NCBI RefSeq assembly: GCF_947623445.1
Contig: NC_135248.1
Span: 12,285,820-12,349,819, forward strand
Direction of reading: 5' to 3'
DNA from: Clavelina lepadiformis
Taxonomy: Eukaryota > Chordata > Ascidiacea > Aplousobranchia > Clavelinidae
Length of the DNA stretch: 64,000 nt
Shown here: in pieces, positions 40,301 through 57,376 of the stretch
Layout: every line of letters begins with the position of its first letter
How positions within the stretch are numbered: position 1 is the stretch's first letter
The notes under the pieces: model-generated
Databases searched by the model: none
What the model saw: the letters and a program-made list of their open reading frames with translations, nothing else
Told to the model about the DNA's origin: nothing
Made by a program: the position numbers and the translations under genes

Positions 40301-41597
40301 ATTATTCAAACTAAGCAGATTTTTTACATTTTTAGCTGTTTTCAGCATTCTAGCCGTGTTTTCCATGTGTTGGTTTATGAACTCACCGATTTAAATATAT
40401 AAACCGGCTGGTTCTGAGGTGAACTATAAAAGTAATTAAAGAATTTCCACCCCTCTATACTGCACGATGTAATAATATGTTTTATTATATATTTCACTGC
40501 ACGCTGTAATTTGAATTGTTTTAACGTAGGAAAAACCATCTAGAAAATCTTGTATACTTGGTCTCAACTGATCTTACTCTGGATGGAATCAGCATTGTGG
40601 AGCATAAAGCAGATGATTTTGGCATAAAGCAGATGATTTTGATATTTCGGGGAACCGAAAGAGATTTTAAACTGCTTTGCTTGCTGTGGAAAATCCTGAT
40701 AAGTTTATCCTAATGCTGTACATATATTAGGAGGCTTGGCATAATTGCTGTCGATGCCATAGACTCTGCATGGGCCTACTCTACAGCGCCACTACCAGAG
40801 ATTCCAGAGCTGCCTTAGCAAGCGCTGGGCCCAACGCCAGAACTGTATTATAACAATAATAAAAATAATGAATAATTATATTGAATACGAAGGTACCAAT
40901 ATATGAACATATGAACATATGAATACATGAATAACTTATATGAATATATAAATATATGAACATAAGAATATATGAGTATATTAATATTAGGCAGCATGAG
41001 ATGGTATTTTATTAGCAGTTAAAGAACCTCCGTTATAATCTATCTCTTGGATTGTTTCGTGTTTAAACCCGAACAATGCTTTTAGCACAATGACTAATAT
41101 CTGCCTAATCATATACATATAGTTATTGTTCAACATTTCTTAACGGTTTCCTGTTTTCTGCTCGCAACAAACGGAAGAATGCTTCCTTGCTCGCACATAA
41201 GAATAATTGCTTCTCTATAATTTACAACGTCTTAGATGCGTTGTTAGAACAGGTGGTAGTGCCGAAGCAGAGGCAAGTAGGTCGCACCCGATATGAAAAG
41301 ACTTCACGCGATATGAAATAACAACACATGATTTTGCGCAAATGTTTCGTTATAACTGGCAATACACATATGTTATGAATTCGCAATTAATTAAGCGTAA
41401 TATAACGTTCAAACATTGTAAAATACGTAGAAAGCTTACTCTCACCTGTTGATTAGCCTATTTATGGGTGATTGAGATCGACTAAGCCGCTGAAATATAA
41501 CAACCCCTGTTTTTAAACAAAGAATAGTTAAAGCAAAACAATTAAAATCTTTCGGTTTGATTGACATCGATTTTGAAGCAAGAAAACCTTCTTGGAA
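37319..41597. other. Intergenic DNA between genes 3 and 4
   Basis: This is the copy B equivalent of 16028-20943. It has the gene 3 3' UTR (AATAAA at about 37553), an inverted-repeat element (38030-39290), a short 8-bp array (40898-40981) and the conserved block upstream of gene 4 (41145-41420). No additional gene was recognised. Confidence 0.6.
38030..39290. mobile_element. Long-inverted-repeat element, copy B
   Basis: Left-arm sequence (AGTATAGTACTGCCACCC, GGTCATGGTTCG, CACGGGGAAAGG) reappears inverted at 39085-39283. An outer inverted pair, GCGAAATAAGCATTTAACCT at about 38298 and its inverse at about 39303-39322, encloses a nested copy. Inside are two hAT-type ends: GGGAATCACTG at about 38613 and a GGTTTACCATAATTTTG / CGTATGGTAAGCCTA pair at about 38793-39062. 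The locus is a nest of non-autonomous DNA elements. Confidence 0.55.
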
Positions 41598-48462
<6,865 letters not shown>

Positions 48463-49420
48463 ACGATCTGAGAAACAAGGAACTGTTGGCTGCATAGGAC
48501 TGAAGATATAAACCAGTATAATCTTTCCGGTCGTGCAGTCTCTTCTGTTGATAATGTAATTAAAACAAAATTGTTTAGCTGTTGTTTGCTGTAACGATTC
48601 ATATCTTTTTGCTTTTCATGGATGCAACTGCTAATGCTGATTGTGCGAGGCATAACATTAAGTTACATATAATTGTATCGTGTAATCAATAAATGCATAA
48701 ACATAGAATACCTGCTTACATGTTCGAACGTGCAAACGGTCACTATAAGAGTCACCATGGACTGTACACAGCTTGGAGGCAAATAGGCTTAGAAGAGAAG
48801 ATAAGCAAGTTTTTGTTTATGTAACTCGTTAAATCTAGGAAATCCACAATCATAAGACGAAACTGTTGATCTGACCAAATTGACCAAACAGCTGCAAACA
48901 ATTTAGCGAACTAGTTATTATTAGTCTAAAAGTATCAAATTTTAATACTTAAAGAAGACACGTGTATATATCTTGGCCCATATTCGTTTAACGAAAAGGA
49001 TACAGACTCATGCATTTGTACAAAGTATATCATTTTAAATTTGTAGAGGTGTGTTTGATGGTATCAAAAATTTACCGAATAAACGAATTAACCAACTGAA
49101 ATTTGTTAAAATATTACAAAACTCAGCTAGAAAAAAACAATCGTATTATGACTAAAATGTTAATTGTCAAGGTAGTGGAATCTCTATTTTCATGCGTTTT
49201 AAAGTTAAAACTTCACAGATAAAATGTGTTTACTTACTGTTTACTGTAAGTAAACAAAGAATTAAAGCTTCAGTGAACGCCATCACACCAAAACTTGCCT
49301 GTTTTCACGCAAGATTTCTTGTCAAAAACTGCCATACTTACCAGTCGGGTGATATGTGGAACTCATGACGATATGCACAGTGATGTATAGAGCAAAAGTA
49401 AAGGAGAACTGGACTGCTTG

Positions 49421-50213
49421 TGTGGCGGCTTGGCTCGCTTTTGTAAAATCCTTACGTCTTTCGTAGAAATGTGTTTTCCAGAACAATTGGAGTTTTTAAA
49501 CTTTCAGTCCCGCCACATCATTCTTATGAAAGAGTTTTCCAGCTAGTAAATGGAGTTTAAAACTTGCCTTTTCAGAACACTGCAAACTACCGTTGGTATA
49601 TTTGAAAACTTGCTACGAATAACTTCGTGTGAAAGCTCCTTATTTAGTACGTTACCAGGTCGCTTCCAAGTAACTGTTTCCAACTTAACCAAATTTAATT
49701 TGCATTGCAAACACACCGATTTTCACGTTCACACGCTTTGAAATGTTCATGCCTTTTTTGTCATATATTTCCGCCACATCGCAGCACGTTTTATAAGCTT
49801 GAACTTTTGTGTGAGACTCCCTCAGAGCCTCAGAGCCTCAGAACCTCAGTCACCGACGCGAAGTTATAGACATATGTAATACCGTACTACTGTAGTTGTG
49901 GTGATTGAATCAGTAGACATCGTGTAAACAGTCACATGACTTGTGTTCTCGGTTATTTGTAATATTGAGAAAGTGTACAGCACCTACAATAAAAGCCTTT
50001 TCTGGCAAGCGGTATTTGTTATAATATAGTACGAACGTTCGGCTATCAGAAAGGTTAGAGAATTCTAACCGCACGCAACAATAGAGTCAGATACTAATGT
50101 AGTAGGTTAACTAAGTCAATAACGTAACGTAAGCTAAGACCGATAAACTCTGCATCTGTATCTGCATCTGTCGGCATCAACCTCTACATCCTAAAACGAC
50201 CCCAACCTCTACA
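49421..50213 (+). repeat. 5' LTR
   Basis: 793 bp, TGTGG to CTACA, matching 58044-58836 throughout as far as I compared. AATAAA at 49988 is the likely polyadenylation signal. A CTCAGAGC-type short tandem repeat lies at about 49811-49840. The 63-codon frame inside the LTR shows no sign of being a gene. Confidence 0.95.
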
Positions 50214-50217
50214 TTTC

Positions 50218-50235
50218 TGGTGACCCCGACGTGAT
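50218..50235 (+). other. Primer-binding site, tRNA-Trp
   Basis: TGGTGACCCCGACGTGAT begins four bases after the 5' LTR. It is complementary over 18 bases to the 3' end (with CCA) of animal tRNA-Trp as I know it. A second, imperfect copy beginning TGGTGACAACCCGACG follows at 50254. Trp priming is well known in some vertebrate retroviruses; it is inferred here from complementarity only. Confidence 0.85.
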
Positions 50236-50400
50236 AGTGACCACCGACATTTCTGGTGACAACCCGACGTTCTACTGACAACCCGACGCTTCGACGTTCT
50301 AATAAACCACCGACGTTCTAGTGATCACTGACGATCTTGTGTCAAAAACGACGCGTTTCAATTCTCACACTCTCGCAATTCGCACAACCGTTCTTCACTG

Positions 50401-50406
50401 GTAAGT
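50401..50406 (+). promoter_or_regulatory. Candidate leader splice donor
   Basis: CACTG/GTAAGT is a near-consensus donor in the untranslated leader between the primer site and gag. Retroelements with env usually make a spliced subgenomic mRNA from such a donor. A candidate acceptor, CCACTTCAG, abuts the ATG of the fourth frame at 57377. Confidence 0.5.
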
Positions 50407-50620
50407 GGATTTTTCACTTTTTATACAACTACTTGCAACCATAGCTTGTAAATGCATGCTCATCGGCTTGTACCTTATTAAATTAGCTTAAGCTATTCTT
50501 ATTGTGCTGCATTGTGCTGCAGTTTGAAATAAAAGTTTCTTGTTGTAAAGTATTTTTTGGTTCAATTGTGAACAATTTTTGCGGTGCGCCGCCTAAAACA
50601 TTTTCTATCGGTTTTGATAA

Positions 50621-51880
50621 ATGTCACAACCTGTGCCGACACAACGAAAAGTTACTTCGGTGCCTGGCAAAGCTAAGACAGAATACCACATGAGCACACG
50701 ATCAACCGACCGTTCCAACGAGTCAATTAATAATACAACTATGTCGAACGAAAACGGGGAGGGATCTGCAAATACTCCCGATAATGGCATTGCTGGTCCG
50801 TCTGGTCTGGGTACTAGTAACCAATTACCAACAAACGCGCAACCACAGAACAATACTTTACGAAACGATTTGTTTTCACACGTTAAACTTCCTACCTTTT
50901 GGAAATTTAATCCCGAAGCGTGGATTTCTCACCTTGAACATAAATTTTCTCTTTATCAAATCACTTCTCAAACTAATCGTTACTTGTTGGCGGTAGAGGC
51001 AATTCCTGCGAAAGACCTCGCGCTCCTTCGGTTACCTTCGGCGTCAGCACAGAACTGCTACGACATATTGATCAATGAAATCTTGAGAAACTTTGATAAA
51101 CGTGAGGACCATTTAGATTTTTTGTTGGCGGACCTGACGCTGCACGATCAGTCCCCGAAACATTTAATGCGCGAATTAATGAGCGCAGTAGGTCAAGAGA
51201 ATCTTACTCCGCCAGTCGTCAAACTAATTCGTGCTAAATTCCTTAAAGCGTTACCACCAGACGTCGCAATTGCGTTAGCCAGCGTGGAACATCACGATCT
51301 CCAGAACCTTGCAAGCAGAGCCCACGAAATCTTGCTGCTTAAACAACCAAAAACTTCTTCGCACAACCTTTCCCTTGCCATCACTGATACGGATGACATT
51401 GACTACCCAATGCAACCGCAAATACAGCAAATTCAATTGTCTAAACCACCGCGCTATACACGATCTAACGCTAACAACGAATCTAAGAGTTCCGGGCAAA
51501 GAAATACGAATTTCACAAATCAAAATACGCCAAACCAACGCAATTCATTTAACTCAGCATGGCAACAACGATCACCACGCACAAACAATGGACAGTTTCA
51601 CAAATCATACAGCAACAACGGGTTTAATCGAGATAATCGCCGACAAAATGGTTCTTCTTTTGCAAACCAACGCAAATATAATTTTTTACATTCATCCCCC
51701 ACATTTCAGAAACCAGACTACCAACGTAGCAATTACCCTTGCGCGTCTGATGCTTCTAATGGCTTATGTTATTACCACGCCCGCTTCGGTAGGGATGCGC
51801 GCCGCTGTCACCCAAGTTGTAGCATGTGGGAGAACCAATCCCGCCCAACAAAAAACGCGTGGCGATCGACGCAACATTAA
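50621..51880 (+). CDS. gag: Gag
   Basis: The 419-residue structural polyprotein would assemble the particle. After a polar N-terminus (1-85), the capsid-like region contains W101, F109 and the block VEAIPA (125-130). NQR-rich basic sequence follows (about 280-370). A cysteine/histidine motif, CYYHARFGRDARRC, near 383-400 replaces the usual CCHC knuckle; the YHxRFG form is known from some gypsy-type Gags. The start ATG at 50621 is the first long in-frame one after the leader. The stop overlaps pol by 55 bases, and AAAAAAC just before it allows a -1 shift. Confidence 0.92.
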   Translation: MSQPVPTQRKVTSVPGKAKTEYHMSTRSTDRSNESINNTTMSNENGEGSANTPDNGIAGPSGLGTSNQLPTNAQPQNNTLRNDLFSHVKLPTFWKFNPEAWISHLEHKFSLYQITSQTNRYLLAVEAIPAKDLALLRLPSASAQNCYDILINEILRNFDKREDHLDFLLADLTLHDQSPKHLMRELMSAVGQENLTPPVVKLIRAKFLKALPPDVAIALASVEHHDLQNLASRAHEILLLKQPKTSSHNLSLAITDTDDIDYPMQPQIQQIQLSKPPRYTRSNANNESKSSGQRNTNFTNQNTPNQRNSFNSAWQQRSPRTNNGQFHKSYSNNGFNRDNRRQNGSSFANQRKYNFLHSSPTFQKPDYQRSNYPCASDASNGLCYYHARFGRDARRCHPSCSMWENQSRPTKNAWRSTQH

Positions 51881-54800
51881 CCCCGTCAGTCCCGTCGGTC
51901 GCATCAACAATAAAAAGAGGCTGCCCCTTGTTAACTGTATATGATCACGCCAATAGTATTCACTTTTATGTAGATAGCGCGGCAGCAACTTCTCTTTTGT
52001 CCGCTAGTTTAGCTGACGTATCAAACCGCAAACCGCAAACACCGCTTTTCGCTGCTAACAGCACGCCAATTACTACGTATGGCACTACACAACTTAATGT
52101 TTCCCTTCATCCTCGTTTTTCTTATCCCTTTGAATTTGTGCTTGCGGACACACCTTTTTGCATATTGGGGCTGGATTTCCTCACTGAATACAACTTTGTT
52201 TTGGATCTTAAAGCCAAGCATCTCATAGATGTACCGAACCAACAGCAATATACGTTAGAGCCTGTTGAAAGTGATCCTGTTCGCATATCCATTCTCAGCC
52301 AGATAGATCCTGTTGCAGACCTTTTACATCAATTTCCAGACTTGCAAAAACCCATGTCAGCTGTTAAACCAGTGAAGCATTCCATCGTTCACCACATCCA
52401 TACCACAGGTTCTCCTGTACGTGCACGTCCACGTCGATATAGCCCAGAAACAATGCAGATCTTGAAGAAAGAAATTGACAGCTTGCTGGAGCGAGAAATT
52501 ATCCGATACAGTGATTCTCCTTATGGAAGTCCGGCCTTGCTCGTTCCTAAAGGCTCTTCTGGCAATAAATATCGTCTTGTCGTTGATTATAAATTAGTCA
52601 ACAAACAAACAATCGACAGCTGTTACCCTCTTCCGTTCTTACATAGTTTTTCCGAGGTTTTGTATGGTAAAACTGTCTTCTCTAAATGCGATCTCCAAAA
52701 CGCCTTTCATCAAATAAAAGTGGCTCCAGAAGATGTCCATAAAACGGCGTTTGTTTGCCCCCTAGGACAATTCGAATACACAAGACTCCCATTCGGTTTG
52801 TCCGGCGCCCCACGGACCTTTTCCAGACTAATAGGGGAAGTAGTACGTCCCCTTCAGCACCTTGGAATCTTTGCTTACCTCGATGATATCATCATTGGAA
52901 GTAGTAACCTATCAGAACATCTTGAACACCTTAAGTTGCTTTTTCAACGACTTGAGGAATTTGGCTTAACGCTCAATTTAGACAAAAGTGAATTCAACCG
53001 CGAGTCTCTTGACTACCTTGGCCATCACATAAATTCTGAGGGTATACGACCAACTCAAGAAAAAGTGCAGGCCATTCTTGATTACCCACAGCCACAAACC
53101 TGCAAACAGCTGAAACGTTACTTGGGAATTTATTGCTATTATTTTCGCTTTCTGAAGCATTGTTCCACAACCTTACAACCGCTTTACAAGCTAGTTCCGA
53201 ACAGTCGCAGCAAACGCGCGGCCCCTTTAACATGGAATGTCGAAGCCGAATGCGCCTTCGCCAGCAGCAAACAAGCTATTGCAAATGCTAGCACTTTAGC
53301 GTTTCCGAAACTCCATGCTCCAACTTATCTAACAGTTGACGCTTCGTTGACCGGTATTGGAGCGACATTAGAGCAATTGCAAGGAAATCAACTTGTTCCT
53401 TTGGCCTTCTTTTCAAGACAGCTGAGCGCTAGTCAACGTAAATACAGTTGCTTTGACCGAGAGCTGTTGGCCGCTTACAAGTCAATACGTCATTTCCGCT
53501 ACTTCTTGACAGGCCGACAATTCACTTTGCGTACAGACCATCTCCCTCTGGTTTCAAGTCTCAGTAAGCTCTCCGAACATTACTCTCCAAGACAGTTCCG
53601 GCAATTGTTGTTTGTTTCAGAATATACAACAACCATTGAGCACATCAAAGGCTCTGCCAATGTTGTGGCGGACCTCTTGTCAAGGTCTCAACCTTCGGCA
53701 CCCAACATTAATACTCTTTCGGACGTTCCGCCTCCTTTAGAGTATGAGAAAATAGCACAAGCTCAAGCCAATGATCCTGCTATTCAAAGACTACGCACCG
53801 CAACAACATCACTCAAACTCCAGGACTGCAAGCTGCCCAATAAGGACCTTACCATCCTTTGTGACGTGTCCACTGACACAGAGCGTGTTCTAGTTCCTTC
53901 CTCCTTCCAACGTCAAGTATTCCTGCACTTACATAATTTATCGCATCCTGGAAAAAAAGCCACAATTAAGCTCATCAAGGAAAGATTTATATGGATAGGG
54001 ATGTGTAAACAAATCGCTACCTGGGTTCAACAATGCCCAAACTGCCAGGAAGGAAAAATTTTCCGCCACACTAAAACCGCACCGGGGAAATTTAAAATTC
54101 CCTACGGACGATTTTCTGATGTTGCAATTGACTTGATTGGACCACTACCAACCTCCCATGGTTACAAATACATCCTTACGTGTATCGACCGATATACGCG
54201 TTTCGTTCAAGCGATACCAATCCCTGATGCCACCACGGAAACCGTTGCTGCTTACTTTGTTAATCTCTGGTGTTCCTTGGTCGGTGTTCCAATCATCCTC
54301 ACAAGTGATCGTGGACCATGTTTCATAAGTTCCGCTTGGGCAGAAATTATGCGCTCGCTTGGTATTCAACACAATCTGACTACAGCTTACCACCCCACTT
54401 CCAATGGAATTACAGAACGCGCAAATGCAGAGATCAAGCGCGCCATCAAGTGTTCAGACGAACCTGAACGTTGGTTTCACAAATTAGGTTTTATTGTCTT
54501 GGCTCTGCGTAATCGCTATCTCCAGGATTTGAAATGTACACCTGCTGAGTTAGCTTTTGGACACACCTTACGGCTCCCAGGTGGTTTCTTTTCTGATTCC
54601 AAGCTTGCCTCTGCAGTTCCTACATCCAGCTACCTCGGTGCCTACCGAGACTTCATCAACGACCTTCAGTTTACTCCAACGACCGCTCATACAAAATTCA
54701 TGCAGTCCTACGTGCATCCGGATTTGAAACATTGTGACCGCGTTTATGTTAGATGCGATCATGTCAAACGTGCGTTAGAACGCCCTTATGTTGGTCCTTT

Positions 54801-55113
54801 TCCAGTATTGGAAAGATACGAAAAATATTTTGTAATATCCCGTCATGGCAAACCGGATCGCGTCTCACTCGACCGTCTCAAACCTAGCTATACAATTGAT
54901 ATTGATGCTCCCTCACCATCATCCTCCTCGCATCAACAAAATTTTTCTTTGCAGACTCGACACCCTGCTCCTCAGTCAGTCTCCGCTACTTCAGCGAAAC
55001 AGCAAACGACACCACCTACTGTCACTGCTCCTGCTTCTATAAAACCGCCTGAAGTTGTAAAGACTTCTCGGACTGGTCGCAAAATCATTCCACCGAAACG
55101 GTTCTCTGACTAA
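51826..55113 (+). CDS. pol: Pol: protease, reverse transcriptase, RNase H, integrase
   Basis: The open frame is -1 relative to gag, so it is probably made as a Gag-Pol fusion by frameshifting at 51850; the nominal ATG at 51826 may never be used. Aspartic protease: YVDSAA at about 48-53 and ILGLDFL. Reverse transcriptase: about 200-440, with LPFGLSGAP and the catalytic YLDD at 351-354. RNase H: about 500-600, with TVDAS and TDHLPL. Integrase: HHCC finger (HxxxxSH...CPNC, about 701-740) and the triad Asp769, Asp828, Glu864, with 35 residues between the last two. The C-terminal part has a GPF sequence but I see no chromodomain. No internal stop interrupts the 1095 codons. Confidence 0.95.
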   Translation: MGEPIPPNKKRVAIDATLTPSVPSVASTIKRGCPLLTVYDHANSIHFYVDSAAATSLLSASLADVSNRKPQTPLFAANSTPITTYGTTQLNVSLHPRFSYPFEFVLADTPFCILGLDFLTEYNFVLDLKAKHLIDVPNQQQYTLEPVESDPVRISILSQIDPVADLLHQFPDLQKPMSAVKPVKHSIVHHIHTTGSPVRARPRRYSPETMQILKKEIDSLLEREIIRYSDSPYGSPALLVPKGSSGNKYRLVVDYKLVNKQTIDSCYPLPFLHSFSEVLYGKTVFSKCDLQNAFHQIKVAPEDVHKTAFVCPLGQFEYTRLPFGLSGAPRTFSRLIGEVVRPLQHLGIFAYLDDIIIGSSNLSEHLEHLKLLFQRLEEFGLTLNLDKSEFNRESLDYLGHHINSEGIRPTQEKVQAILDYPQPQTCKQLKRYLGIYCYYFRFLKHCSTTLQPLYKLVPNSRSKRAAPLTWNVEAECAFASSKQAIANASTLAFPKLHAPTYLTVDASLTGIGATLEQLQGNQLVPLAFFSRQLSASQRKYSCFDRELLAAYKSIRHFRYFLTGRQFTLRTDHLPLVSSLSKLSEHYSPRQFRQLLFVSEYTTTIEHIKGSANVVADLLSRSQPSAPNINTLSDVPPPLEYEKIAQAQANDPAIQRLRTATTSLKLQDCKLPNKDLTILCDVSTDTERVLVPSSFQRQVFLHLHNLSHPGKKATIKLIKERFIWIGMCKQIATWVQQCPNCQEGKIFRHTKTAPGKFKIPYGRFSDVAIDLIGPLPTSHGYKYILTCIDRYTRFVQAIPIPDATTETVAAYFVNLWCSLVGVPIILTSDRGPCFISSAWAEIMRSLGIQHNLTTAYHPTSNGITERANAEIKRAIKCSDEPERWFHKLGFIVLALRNRYLQDLKCTPAELAFGHTLRLPGGFFSDSKLASAVPTSSYLGAYRDFINDLQFTPTTAHTKFMQSYVHPDLKHCDRVYVRCDHVKRALERPYVGPFPVLERYEKYFVISRHGKPDRVSLDRLKPSYTIDIDAPSPSSSSHQQNFSLQTRHPAPQSVSATSAKQQTTPPTVTAPASIKPPEVVKTSRTGRKIIPPKRFSD
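51850..51902 (+). other. Programmed -1 frameshift signal
   Basis: The heptamer A AAA AAC (51850-51856) is aligned to the gag codons exactly as X XXY YYZ. Slippage by one base enters the pol frame. After a 5-base spacer, GCGATCGACG (51862-51871) can pair with CGTCGGTCGC (51893-51902) through ten base pairs, including one G-U pair. A slippery site, short spacer and stem is the known arrangement for retroviral -1 frameshifting. Confidence 0.85.
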
Positions 55114-55123
55114 ACAACACAAC

Positions 55124-57064
55124 ATGTTCGTTTGTCTGCTGCTTACATGTTTCTTTTTGTTCACATCCGCCGCTCAGACGAATCTTCATCCGGATACACA
55201 GAAATTTCTGTTATGTCAGCGTTCGCATTCTCTCGGGTTATATACCTTTGATGACGACATACATTGTCAAACGCAGACACCCTTCTCCATACACAACTGC
55301 TCTGCTACCGTGTTTGCTCCAGATCTGCATCTCCAGAAGATTCCTGCAACAGTTTGCACTTCACAGATTACTTCCTGGAGCACTACTTACTTCTTTTTTG
55401 GGAGTTATCAAAAATCGGCCAACACCTTTGACGCACACCCACCGTACAACCCAGAATGTTCGTCGTGGAATAAAACCAACGTTTCATCACATGGACCGCT
55501 GATCCTGTCTAATCCTGCGGCGTACTCAACACGCAATGCAGTCCATTATAAGTTTGTCTGGCCGACTTCAGCTTCTGGAACAGTAACAAACGACTTCTTG
55601 TTTCACACTACAATTTACTACGATTACGTCACGGACACAATGACGTCGTCTCTTGGATCTCTTGCATCGTGCTCAATCGGGCGTGGATACTGCTTAACGG
55701 GCAATCGTATGTTTATATGGCGAGTACCTTCGCATATCAACTGCCCACCAACCAAGCCTCTCGGGACTCACAAGATGCTCCTCCATTACAACTCTACGTC
55801 CTTATATAGAGTTTCCTTACCTGATCTCGGGATCTCGGTACATCACTGGAGGAAATGCTCCTCTCGTGCGAAAAACTGCTATGGCAAACATATTCACTGC
55901 GACAACAACAACTTTTTCTTTCGCTACCAACAATGTACAGAGCTCGACAGACTCGCTCTTTTTCGTCCTAACCGGCTAAGGCGTGCCCCTTTTCGAACGC
56001 CATACTCTCAATTCGAGCGACTTTTTGCAACCTTCGACACACAACAGGACGACCTTATTTCAGAAGTTCTCACTACCTTCAACGAAGAGAACAAGTTCCT
56101 ACATTGCCAACTCACGAAGCTAATTGGCACACTCTACAAAGCAATTGGGAAGATCTTCCCTACTGAGATACTCACTACTACTCTTGGACATCAAACCATG
56201 GGTTCCAGCCTTGGAGATTTTATGTCCAGAGCAGCATGTCACTCTATCAACGGTACCGTCTTACCGTCACTTGCGTACCGAAACGCATTCAGCCAACGTC
56301 CTCTCATCAAATATCGCGATCAAAACGGCCACAGTCAATACGGCCAACTCATTTCAGACAACATTGTCCTACCGGGAGTGCACCTGCTGGAATCGTATCG
56401 ACCAGCAAGAAGTTTTGTCTTCCGAGTTCTGGGACACACTGTCCTGTATCACAACTATACTTTATCGCACGAACATGTGCAGGTGCATCAACTCAACTTA
56501 CCTTTGTCGCCTATACACGTCAACTACAAGGCACCCGACTACGAGAAAATTCTCAACGAGCTACCTGACTCTGACTCGTTTACTGATCTACAATCGCTGC
56601 TCAGCTCTATGTCTGAAGCCAACCTTCTCAAGGAACAAATGCGACATGTCATGACAAGCCTTACTACTACTACTGATGAAACTATGATCAACGGATCCTA
56701 CGTCGCAGACACATTCGCACACGCCGCGAAACAAACGTTACTCCTTGCTCTGTCGCAAATTACGAATCCATTTCTCTCAGCCCTTATATTCATCCTGCAA
56801 CTCCTTGCCATGATGTGGGCCCTCTTCCATACCATCGGGTTTATCCGATCGTCTCCGCACCATTTGCAGTATGCCAGATCCCTTGTATCCCGTGTCCGCG
56901 CTTGGCGCCACCAACAGCAGGCGCCGGTTGCAAGACCTCAACTACCACAACCGCTGCCCTTGCCTCGGCGTTCTCGTGATGAACCGTCTCCGTCCGGATC
57001 TGCTGATGACGCACCGCCCGCTTCATCTTCTCGTGATAATTTCGCGAGCACCCACACACTTTAA
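55124..57064 (+). CDS. env: Env-like glycoprotein
   Basis: The 646-residue frame starts ten bases after pol. An N-terminal hydrophobic signal (about 1-17) is followed by a cysteine-rich ectodomain with several NxS/T sites. A furin-type site, RLRR at 284-287, would separate surface and transmembrane subunits. A membrane-spanning stretch lies at about 550-573, followed by a proline- and arginine-rich cytoplasmic tail of about 70 residues. This layout is that of a viral fusion glycoprotein. Similarity to gypsy/baculovirus F-type proteins is plausible but not tested. It is probably translated from a spliced mRNA. Confidence 0.8.
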   Translation: MFVCLLLTCFFLFTSAAQTNLHPDTQKFLLCQRSHSLGLYTFDDDIHCQTQTPFSIHNCSATVFAPDLHLQKIPATVCTSQITSWSTTYFFFGSYQKSANTFDAHPPYNPECSSWNKTNVSSHGPLILSNPAAYSTRNAVHYKFVWPTSASGTVTNDFLFHTTIYYDYVTDTMTSSLGSLASCSIGRGYCLTGNRMFIWRVPSHINCPPTKPLGTHKMLLHYNSTSLYRVSLPDLGISVHHWRKCSSRAKNCYGKHIHCDNNNFFFRYQQCTELDRLALFRPNRLRRAPFRTPYSQFERLFATFDTQQDDLISEVLTTFNEENKFLHCQLTKLIGTLYKAIGKIFPTEILTTTLGHQTMGSSLGDFMSRAACHSINGTVLPSLAYRNAFSQRPLIKYRDQNGHSQYGQLISDNIVLPGVHLLESYRPARSFVFRVLGHTVLYHNYTLSHEHVQVHQLNLPLSPIHVNYKAPDYEKILNELPDSDSFTDLQSLLSSMSEANLLKEQMRHVMTSLTTTTDETMINGSYVADTFAHAAKQTLLLALSQITNPFLSALIFILQLLAMMWALFHTIGFIRSSPHHLQYARSLVSRVRAWRHQQQAPVARPQLPQPLPLPRRSRDEPSPSGSADDAPPASSSRDNFASTHTL

Positions 57065-57280
57065 GTTTCACTATGTGTATCACCTTGCTTCAATACCGAT
57101 AATGTCCTTTGCATGTACAATTTTGCCGTTTTCCCTTGTCGCCGCTTTCGATTTTGTAACCGTTTTGCTTCGTTGCATGCTTAGTAGCTTATTCTTGTGC
57201 TAGTATCGTTTTCACTTTTCCCGCCTTATTGCATGCTAACTATTCCTGTGCATGAGTTTAGCTGTTTCAACCCACCTCAA

Positions 57281-57290
57281 TAGGGGGAGG
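57281..57290 (+). other. Internal polypurine tract-like site
   Basis: TAGGGGGAGGTG lies between env and the fourth frame. It shares GGGGGAGG with the polypurine tract directly before the 3' LTR (58031-58043). It could be a second plus-strand primer or a remnant of an older 3' end. Confidence 0.45.
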
Positions 57291-57376
57291 TGCAGTTGCA
57301 AAAAATTTACCCTCTACCCCTTTAGTTTCTCCACAGACTTTGCTGCCACTACCATTGCTGCCAAAACCACTTCAGT

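Noticed and set aside
49550..49741. 63-codon frame in both LTRs
   Set aside because: Its duplication is explained by the LTRs, and it has no features of a protein gene.
51309..51944. 211-codon frame inside gag in another frame
   Set aside because: It is a shadow of the gag coding sequence and shows no protein family signature.
56124..56654. 176-codon frame inside env
   Set aside because: It overlaps the env glycoprotein frame and looks like an out-of-frame shadow.
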